A stretch of DNA of 16,177 bases from Neocallimastix lanati (nom. inval.) (lineage: Eukaryota; Neocallimastigomycota; Neocallimastigomycetes; Neocallimastigales; Neocallimastigaceae), in assembly GCA_016946835.1 (NCBI GenBank), contig JACVTC010000220.1:147501-163677 (forward strand). The letters run 5' to 3'. Position numbers and translations under genes: made by a program. Shown piece after piece: positions 8,550-16,177 of the stretch (its first letter is position 1; each line of letters opens with the position of its first letter). The notes below the pieces were generated by a model, which was not told the DNA's origin, made no database searches, and saw only the letters and a program-made list of their open reading frames with translations.

Positions 8550-11500
8550 TTACATAATAATAATAATAATAATAATAATTCATATAATGCTAGTGCAACT
8601 TCAAATAATGATGTAATAAATAATGGATATCCTTATAATGATAATTCACATAATTATGATATAAACAATAATTATTTAAATAAGAATAATAAAATAAATT
8701 ATACAAACAGTTTATTTGATGATAATCATACAAGTATTGATAATATTTATTCCAATAATAATAATAATAATAACTTAAATAATATAGAATATCTTAGTAA
8801 GAATACTAGTAACGGTTATAAATTAAATAATAGTAATCATAACAACATCTATGAAAATGACACTATTAATAAACAAGTTAACAATGATGTTAATATAAAT
8901 AATACTTATAAAAATAATAATGATGATCAAAGTAACAATGAAATTGATTTAAATAGAATTTCTATAAATGATAATGAAAAGAAAATTAATAATGAACCTA
9001 ATTCAAATAATATTTATAATAATTTTGATAATTACCATAATGAGGAAATTATCGCTGTTGCCCAAAAGAAAGGTAAAAATAATTCAATAAAAATCTCCCC
9101 ATATACCAAAGAAATAAAGAAAAAGCTTATAGATAATCCAGTTCCAATTATTACCAATGCTATGAAGAAAAATACTATTATGAAAAGAAAATTAAACGTT
9201 AATAAATTAGCAACTACAGGAACACCTGATATGATAATAGATGAGGGAGGAACGAATGTCAAACTATCAATAGAAAAAGAAGAAGGTAAAGAATTTAAAG
9301 AAAATAAAGATCATAAAAATGTTACTTTCAATGAATCTATTGAAATTTTTGAGGATTCACAACCACCAACTAATCAAACAATAACTAATAATAATACAAA
9401 TAAATTAGAATATTTGGATCTTTCTTATATCAATCAACCAAATATTAGAAATGTAAAAAAAGCGAATAAATTGAATAAAATAAATGAAATACTGAGCAGT
9501 AACAAAGATGATATACCCATCAATGTTAAAAGTTATTCCAAGCCAGAGAAACACATAAAAATGATGGAAGATTTTAATGAATTTAAAATTAAGGACTTTA
9601 TCAAGGAAGTAGCATCAACCGAAGTCATAACGAAGTTAGTATATTTGTCAGACCTGTTTCCAAAGTTCAGGTCAGAATTTACAAAAGCATTAAAATTAAC
9701 CGAAGGAAAAGAGAAAATAAAGAAAAATTTGAATACATCTTTAATAAATGTAATGACAATTATAAGCCAACATAAAGTGATTAAAGTTAAAGGCACTGTG
9801 GATAAGAAACCAGCTGAAATTTTCTTGGACTCGTGTGCTAGCGTTAATTTGATTACCACTACGGCTTTAAAGAAATTTAAAATTAATAAAAATCCTATTG
9901 GGAGAATATCCGAAAAAATTTTTCAGGTATATTCCAACAATTCAACTTGTTCAGATATTTATGAACTAAAAATATCTATTGGAAATTACACTTTTATCGA
10001 TTACTTTAGGAAAATTGATAAGGATGATATCTTTGATATATTAATAGGTATTGACACACTTAAACGAAATAGATTTGATATAAATTTAGTTAATGATACC
10101 TTATATCATATTGATGAAAATAATAATCCTGTAGAATTAGCTTCTTTATTTTATGATGTTAGCTTGAGTCCTTCTGAAAGTACAAATAGAATTAATGACA
10201 AAGAAAATAATATGAATAAGGAGAATAATATAAATAATAATTCTTCTGAAGAGAATGATGAGGATTCTGAAACTAGTTGGAGTGACAATGATAATAATAA
10301 TGATAATAATAATATACTTTTTACATATGCTAAATCAGAGTTACCTAATATTAACATAAATAATTTTAATGTACAATTACCTTTCTTTAATAGTGTCGAC
10401 ATCGATAAAGAAAATAATATCAAAATAAAAACGAATAATAATAAGAATGATGATAAAATTGACAATTATAAAATAAATGATCATAAAATTAATTCTAAAG
10501 TTACAAACAATATAAATCCCATACTACATTCTAAACTTCCATCAAAAATCGATTCTCATCAAAACGGCAATAACAAATTAAATAGTAATTATAAATTAGT
10601 AGATAGAAATATTGAAAGGAAAGAATATAAGAATAAAACGGTTGATATTACAACACAATTGATTCCATCTCTTTTATTAATAACTAATGAAGTACTACAT
10701 AATGAAAACGAGGTTTGTACAGACGACACAATATCTAAACTGGAAATGATTCACTCTATTGTAAAAAAATTACCAGAAAATTTGAAAGCTGATGTAGAAA
10801 AATTATTTTTAAATTATATTAGTGTTCTTGCACTGAAAACTGACGATTTGGGTTCGTCAAAGCTATATCCTCATAGAATTAATTTAATACCAGGAACAAC
10901 ACCTATTAAACAGAGGGCCTACCGTATTTCAAAAGTGCAAGCTGATGCACTTAAAAAGGAACTAATTAAACTTATAAATAATAATTTAATTGTCCCTTCT
11001 AGTTCTCCTTGGTCTTCTCCTGTAGTACTGGTACCGAAAAAGAATGGTCAAGTGAGAATGTGTGTTGACTACAGGAAGATTAATAATTGTACATTAAAGG
11101 ACGCTTATGCACTTCCTTTAATAGATGATATACTTTACTATGTTAGCGGTGATATTTCTATTTTGTCTACTATTGATCTCTTTTCAGGGTACCATCAGAT
11201 TCCTATGCATTCTGATGATAAAGATATCACTTGCTTTACGACCATTTATGGAAACTTTAATTTTGAAGTTATGCCTTTTGGACTATGCAACGCTCCCGCT
11301 ACTTTTCAAAGGGAGATGAACAGAATATTTTTTGATTTAATCGGAGTATGTGTTTTTATTTACATAGATGACTTAGTTATTTATTCTCCTTCATTAAATC
11401 AACACATCAAAGACCTAGAAAAAGTATTCCTCATTCTTGCTAATAATGGATTAAAAGTGAATTTTGAAAAATGTGATTTCTTTAAAGAAGAAGTTGAGCT

Positions 11501-13824
11501 CCTTGGTCATACTCTTTCTACTAAGGGTATTAAACCTATGAATTCTAAAATAAAAGTTATTGCTAATTGGTTACCTCCTTCTAATTTAAAACAGTTACGT
11601 TCTTTCTTAGGGGCAATTGGATATTACCGGAAATTCATTAGCCATTTTGCCCAAACTGCTAAACCTTTATATGATTTAACAAAAAAGAATGTTCCTTTTG
11701 TTTGGTCTACCGAATCTAATAATGCATTTGAATTTTTAAAAATTCGTCTTATTAATGCACCTATATTGTCACCTCCAAATTTTGATAAACCATTTATTGT
11801 TCGTTCAGATGCATCTAAATCAGGAATTGGCGGGGTACTACTTCAGTTAGACGATGACAACATTGAGAAGCCATTATATTATGAAAGTAGGACACTTTCC
11901 AATTCTGAAATCAATTATAGCATTACAGAACTTGAGGGGCTTGCCGCATTTTACTGTGTCATGAAATTTAAACCTTTTCTCACTGGTAATAGTTTTGAGA
12001 CAATTCTTTATACCGATCATAAGCCTTTAGTTTACATATTTAAAAATAAAGAACCTTCTTCAGCAAGGCATGTCAAATGGATAACTGAGTTCAGTATTTT
12101 AAAAGTTAAAGTGTTATATGAAGAGGGGAGGAGGAATGTAGTTGCTGATGCACTATCTAGATTATATTCTAACAATGAAAAATATATAATCAAAAATATG
12201 AAAAATGATGATAAACATATAAAAAATAAAAATAAAAGAAATAATATAAAAAATAATAATAAAGATGTATTCAACCAAGTTATAAATAATGAAATTCAAA
12301 ATTGTGAAATTAAAAATAATGAAGAAATTAGAAATAAGAAAAATACTAAAATTAATAAAATAAAAGAGTTAGTGGATGAAATTAAGATCAATAGTAATAA
12401 TGAAAATTACAAAATGGAATATGAGGAAATTAAAAATAATGTAAATAACATTAATAAGTTTAATAATAAATTACATAATAATAATAGTGAAAATAATGGA
12501 GTGGAAAATAAATTGAATGTGAATTATATGGTATTTCAAACTGAAGAAAATAATAAACATAGTTTTAATAATAAAGATAATAATAATAATAATATTAATC
12601 ATGTTAATACCAATAATAATGATATTGATGATAGTACTGAAATACTAAATGATTTCTATAAAAAAATAATAAACCAGAAATTTGTATTAATTGATGGAGT
12701 ACAGTATTATAAAGATAATAATGAATTAAGAAAAGTAATATTTAATGATAATGAAAAATGGGAACTTATTAGTAAAGCTCATTGTTTAGGACATGAAGGT
12801 AACTTTAAGACCTACCATCGTTTGAAAAGGAACTATTATTGGATAGGAATGAATAAGGATATCAGATTATTTATTAAATCTTGTCATGTATGTCAATTAT
12901 GTAAACCACAACCACCGAATGTATTTACAGAAGATTTAGCTACACCCCCAGGTTTACCTTTTACTCGGGTAGGATTGGATTTAGTTGGACCCTTATACGA
13001 ATCTTTCAGAGGTAATAAATATATAATAGTACTTGTAGATTATTTAACAAAATGGGTGGAAGCTGAAGCATTAGCCAAAACAGAATCAGAAGATGTCATT
13101 AGATTTTTAAATAATATATTTTCAAGACACGGGATTCCAGAGATACTAATTACTGATAATGGCCCGCAATTCATATCTGATAAAACAAAAGCTTTCCTAG
13201 ATTTAAATGATGTCTATGTACATTATATTAGTACTTATCATCCTGCTTCCAACGGAGAAGTAGAAAATAGGAATAGAGAAATAGTCAAATATATTAGAAT
13301 TCTTAAAAGCCAATTTAAAGAATTAAGTAAACAAAATCAAGAATGGGATGATATTTTACCTAGTGCACTTTGGGCTTTAAGAACAACAAAAAATGAAGTT
13401 ACTAAATTTAGTAGTTTCGAATTACTCTATGGTAGGAAAGACTTACAACCATTTGAATTAGCAATTAATATTGACAAAAGATTTCCTGAAGAATCAGAAG
13501 AAGAATATTTTGTTCGAAAATTTATTAATCACCATAATTGGATTTCTGAAGCAATCAAAAATATTGAAACTGCAAATGAATTATGGAAAGATAGGAGAAG
13601 ACAGATTAAAAGATTAAGAAGTGAATTCAAACCAGGAGACCTAGTTTTAGTTAGAAATTTCAATCGAAGGAAACTAGACCCTTATTATATCGGACCATTA
13701 AAAATAGTTAAACAGCAATTTAATACTGTCACAGTATGTGATCCTTATACGAACGAAATTGCAGAGAGAAACATTCATCTAAAAAATGTAATTCCATATA
13801 TTAGTAATTTCCTAAATTATAATC

Positions 13825-13829
<5 letters not shown>
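8343..13829 (+). CDS. Pol polyprotein: protease, reverse transcriptase, RNase H, integrase
   Basis: Pol is reached by -1 frameshift; the first in-frame ATG is at 8472 and residues are numbered from it (1785). An Asn-rich linker (1 to about 150) comes first. The aspartic protease has D453-S-C-A-S, with ILIGID near 525. Reverse transcriptase (about 800-1030) has D902 in TIDLFSGYHQI and YIDD at 964-967. RNase H (about 1105-1235) has D1113, E1155, D1182 and D1226. Integrase has an H1437, H1441, C1471, C1474 zinc site, then D1503, D1562 and E1598 (exact D,D-35-E) and a GPY-type tail near 1740 (YYIGPLKIV). Asn-rich inserts lie between protease and RT and between RNase H and integrase (about 1236-1395). 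There is no chromodomain. Oddity: Cys replaces the usual Gly in the protease D-S/T-G motif. The order defines Ty3/gypsy. Confidence 0.96.

Positions 13830-13878
<49 letters not shown>
13828..13878. repeat. A homopolymer of 51 bases beginning in the pol stop codon
   Basis: The pol stop TAA (13827-13829) runs straight into 51 consecutive A bases. In such a young, otherwise intact element this may be slippage-grown, or may derive from an ancient RNA poly(A). Exact length is uncertain for technical reasons. Confidence 0.85.
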
Positions 13879-13880
<2 letters not shown>

Positions 13881-14001
13881 ATGATATATATAAAAAATAT
13901 AAAAAAAAAAAAAAAAAATATAAAAAAAATATATATATATATATATAAAAAATATCATAAAATATATAATAGTATTATTAGTTTAATAAATATTTTAATA
14001 T
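13879..14001. other. AT-rich stretch between pol and the 3' hairpin
   Basis: This holds TA repeats and short A runs. An inverted repeat TTATGATAT (13879-13887) with ATATCATAA (about 13953) could form a long AT hairpin. No coding frame, and in particular no env-like frame, is present. Confidence 0.6.
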
Positions 14002-14032
14002 GCTTATAGACTTCAAGGGACGAAGTCTAAGC
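14002..14032 (+). other. Stable hairpin just upstream of the purine tract
   Basis: TAGACTTC (14007-14014) pairs with GAAGTCTA (14022-14029) around a 7-base loop AAGGGAC. The helix extends by GCT (14002-14004) with AGC (14030-14032) past a 2-base bulge. It gives about eleven pairs in a region otherwise lacking G and C. It directly precedes the plus-strand primer region, so a role in reverse transcription or RNA 3' processing is possible but only inferred. Confidence 0.6.
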
Positions 14033-14033
14033 T

Positions 14034-14041
14034 AAGTGGGG
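14034..14041 (+). promoter_or_regulatory. Probable polypurine tract (plus-strand primer)
   Basis: AAGTGGGGG, broken by one T, lies six bases before the 3' LTR, separated by CATCTT-type sequence. It is the only G-rich purine run near the LTR start and sits where Ty3/gypsy elements keep the RNase H-resistant plus-strand primer. The offset from the LTR edge is slightly larger than in many elements, so the exact cleavage point is uncertain. Confidence 0.6.
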
Positions 14042-14047
14042 GCATCT

Positions 14048-14653
14048 TGATGCATGTCCAGTAGAAATAATATAAAATAATAGAAAAATTATTTAGAAAA
14101 ATTATTAATATAAATATTTATTAAAAATTAATTTTATATAATGAATCTTAAAATATATTATTAAAGATAATTTATTATTATTAATAATTATTAAAATATT
14201 AAATTAAATAATAATATTAAAAATATTAAAAGAATTGTTGATTATATAGTAAAATTAGTTATATTAATTATAACGGAGATTGAATGTTTAATTAAATTGA
14301 TGTTAATATTAAAATAATTTTTAAATAATGTTAAACAATATGAATTAATAGTTATAAGTAAAAAGTTATGAATATTTATATTTATTAATTAATTTTAGTG
14401 TTTCGATAAATAAAATTTATAAAATTAGTAAAAATATAATTATGAAAATAATTTATAAATAAATATTTTCTTTTTTTTAATGAATAATAATAAAACATGT
14501 ATTTTTTTTTTTTTATGATAAAATATAATAAATAAAATAATAAAAGATAAATAAATAAAAAGTAAATATAATTATTGTAATATAATATTCTTGGAGTAAT
14601 TCCCTTTTGCACAAACGCCCAACATATACGGTATTTAATAAAATATCGTATCA
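14048..14653 (+). repeat. 3' long terminal repeat (606 bp)
   Basis: It is the direct repeat of 5475-6079 with one substitution and one homopolymer length difference. It should supply polyadenylation. The left arm of the structured U5 domain is present here, but the right arm and primer-binding site are not, so the fold forms only at the 5' LTR. The minus-strand frame across 14385-14654 starts at TTG, follows AT repeats and is not a gene. Confidence 0.96.
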
Positions 14654-14657
14654 AGTT
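14654..14657. repeat. Target-site duplication AGTT, right copy
   Basis: AGTT follows the terminal CA of the 3' LTR and matches 5471-5474. Removing the element and one AGTT restores a continuous sequence in which the second element's LTR would begin about 17-18 bases upstream of tRNA-Cys. Confidence 0.75.
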
Positions 14658-14658
14658 A

Positions 14659-15728
14659 TGATAAAGAATAGAATAATAATGATATTTTTAATTAAATTTT
14701 TAATAATTTATTATATAAAAATATATTATTATATTCTTTACTATTAATAATTTTCTTATATTCTATATTAATAATTTTTATATTAGTTATATTTTATTAT
14801 TTTAAATATTAAATTTATGTAATTAATTAATTCATATGATTGGTTTTAATAATGTAATTAAATAATATAAAATATGTATTATCCATATTATTTTATGAAG
14901 GGGGCCTTTCTGAGAAAAGAAATAGTAGAAATAGCAGTGATAATGAAATAGGAATAATAATTGGAAAGGTTTCCCATATTGTTATAATAATAAATATTAA
15001 TATTAATAAAGTTATTTTTAACAATAAAATAATTATATAATTATAAATGATAAATATTTTTAATAATAATTCTTTAAATAAAATTTATAATTGTGTAATA
15101 ATAAATTCTTTAGTGTAATTTAGTAGTTATTTAATTTATCTATTTATTTAATGTTCACACTCCTTTTCTAATATGAACCTCAACAGTTTACTGATACGAG
15201 ATATTTAATAAGAATGTAAAGTGATATAATTATTATTTTAAATATTATTGTAAATAATTTTATTATTAATATTTTCTAAATAAGTTAAAATTAATATTTA
15301 ATAAGATATAATATTATAAAATTATTTTATTATTTTATTATTAATATAATGTTTATTATAAAAATATATATAATTATAATTAATTATGTAAAAGTACAAA
15401 TTTTAAATAATAATAATATAGAGAATAATAAGATAAAAATTAGGAAGTTTTAATTATAAAAAAAAATGTTGTGTTTTTATTTTTATTGAAATGTATTAAT
15501 TGAGAATGAATAATAGTGAATAATTATTTTAATAAATAAATATAATAAAGTGAATAATTTTAATAATAAACATAATAAAATGAACATTATATTCTAAAAT
15601 AATAATTTGAGTGTATTATATAAATATATAATAATTATTATACTATTTCATAATACGATATTTCTTGATTAATTCCCTCTTGCTTTTCCCATATTTTATG
15701 ATACTTTTTAAATTAATTGTATCAACCA
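14659..15728 (+). mobile_element. Probable 5' LTR of a second, related Ty3/gypsy element
   Basis: The 3' boundary is well supported: the sequence ends TATCAACCA, then TTTT, then the same 18-base primer-binding site as element 1, with the same 4-base gap. The 5' boundary is inferred: TGATAAAG at 14659 follows the target duplication of element 1 and resembles the TGATG start of the first LTR. That would make an LTR of about 1070 bp. Apart from TAATTCCCTYTTGC and the terminal GTATCA it shows little similarity to the first LTR, so it belongs to another family or subfamily. No long coding frame is present. Its partner LTR lies outside the window. Confidence 0.6.
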
Positions 15729-15771
15729 TTTTTGGTGGAGAATCCGGGCGAAGCAAGCAGGAAAATATCGT
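15655..15771 (+). ncRNA. Structured U5/primer-binding-site RNA domain, element 2
   Basis: The fold has the same plan as at 6008-6120 but different helix sequences. P1 pairs ACGATATTT (15655-15663) with AAATATCGT (15763-15771), extended by CTTG/CAGG past one bulged A. An 11-base left bulge, ATTAATTCCCT (15668-15678), follows. P2 pairs CTTGCTT (15679-15685) with AAGCAAG (15751-15757). CCC (15688-15690) faces GGG (15746-15748) at the end of the primer-binding site. P4 pairs TGATAC (15699-15704) with GTATCA (15719-15724) near the LTR end. In both elements the right strands of P2 and P1 abut with no gap. Confidence 0.7.
15733..15750 (+). promoter_or_regulatory. Primer-binding site of the second element
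   Basis: TGGTGGAGAATCCGGGCG is identical over 18 bases to the site at 6084-6101. In elements whose LTRs have otherwise diverged, this marks the sequence as functional and implies the same primer tRNA. Confidence 0.8.
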
Positions 15772-16144
15772 GAAAATATAGTATAAAAATTAAATAAATA
15801 ATAATTATAAAAAAAATTTAATAAAAAAAAAATTATAAAAAAAAAAAAATTTTATAAAAAAAAAAAAAAAAAAAAAATTTATAATAAATTGTGGTTATTT
15901 TATAAATATTTTAAAAAATATAAATTCATTTATAAAAATATATTAATACTGAGAGAGTACTGGATTTGTTTTAAAGAGAATAAAGGGTGAATAGAATCGA
16001 AAATTGAGTAAGTCAAGAGAGTAGATATAATTTCACAGCCTTGAAAATTTAAAACAAATAGCCAAGAAAATCAGAGAATTATATATTTATAATAAAAATA
16101 AATAGTAATATATAATATACATTATAAAAAAAAAAATAATAAAT

Positions 16145-16177
<33 letters not shown>
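15772..16177 (+). other. Leader of the second element, cut by the window edge
   Basis: AT-rich DNA with A runs (15829-15877) is followed by a less AT-rich patch (15950-16075) containing GAGAGAGTACTGGATTTG and CACAGCCTTG. An AAT repeat (16147-16177) closes the window. By analogy with the first element, a gag gene would be expected beyond the right edge. No open reading frame is visible here. Confidence 0.5.

Larger units (their letters stand above)
5475..14653 (+). mobile_element. Complete Ty3/gypsy LTR retrotransposon, about 9.2 kb
   Basis: The element has near-identical TG...CA LTRs, a 4-bp target duplication, a primer-binding site four bases inside the 5' LTR, a long leader, gag, pol and a purine tract before the 3' LTR. 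Pol order (protease, reverse transcriptase, RNase H, integrase) is that of Ty3/gypsy and not Ty1/copia. No env-like frame follows pol and no chromodomain is seen at the integrase C terminus. Both reading frames are open and all catalytic residues I checked are present, apart from an unusual protease triad; with nearly identical LTRs this points to a recent, possibly active insertion. It lies 13 bases upstream of tRNA-Cys. The family name is not recognised. Confidence 0.95.

Noticed and set aside
13600-13829. Chromodomain at the integrase C terminus
   Set aside because: The protein ends soon after the GPY-type module, with no further aromatic-cage-like domain.
13830-14047. env-like third reading frame
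   Set aside because: The interval is short, AT-rich and without an open coding frame.
14385-14654. 89-codon minus-strand frame in the 3' LTR
   Set aside because: It begins at TTG, is low in complexity and lies wholly within the AT-rich LTR.

Overview
The window is eukaryotic nuclear DNA of extreme A+T content, with intergenic homopolymer and TA/AAT tracts (including a 51-base T run) and proteins swollen by asparagine runs encoded by AAT. This suggests an anaerobic gut fungus (Neocallimastigomycota). A dictyostelid amoeba is the main alternative; the sequence alone does not settle it.

Layout. Bases 1-5373 are mostly non-coding AT-rich DNA. They hold one plausible small minus-strand gene (91 codons, one N-terminal membrane segment, 2877-3152), a weak candidate downstream exon (2136-2251), a perfect 49-bp tandem duplication (2510-2607) and several simple repeats. 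A complete tRNA-Cys(GCA) gene lies on the minus strand at 5390-5461, with A box, B box and an oligo-T terminator.

Thirteen bases upstream of that tRNA begins a complete Ty3/gypsy (Metaviridae-type) LTR retrotransposon, 5475-14653. It has LTRs of 605 and 606 bp that differ by one substitution and one homopolymer length change, and a 4-bp target duplication AGTT. Its parts are a primer-binding site, a long structured and repetitive leader, gag with a CCHC knuckle, and pol in the order protease, reverse transcriptase, RNase H, integrase with a GPY-type tail. Pol has no need of its own start codon: gag ends in T_TTA_AAC followed directly by the stop TAA and an 8-base spacer before a GC-rich hairpin, a textbook -1 ribosomal frameshift signal. 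A hairpin and a G-rich purine tract precede the 3' LTR.

Right after this element comes a second, older relative in the same orientation: a probable LTR from 14659 to 15728, then the same primer-binding site and the start of a leader that runs off the window in an AAT repeat. The two elements thus appear stacked upstream of one tRNA gene.

The most interesting signal is an RNA fold at the LTR/primer-binding-site junction. Both elements keep the same architecture: an outer helix, an 11-base one-sided bulge ending TAATTCCCT, an inner helix, a hairpin ending at the LTR terminus, and an exposed primer-binding site. The helix sequences are almost entirely different in the two elements. A second structured module lies in the leader: two 56-base repeats whose arms pair perfectly across copies and whose loops carry six-base palindromes.
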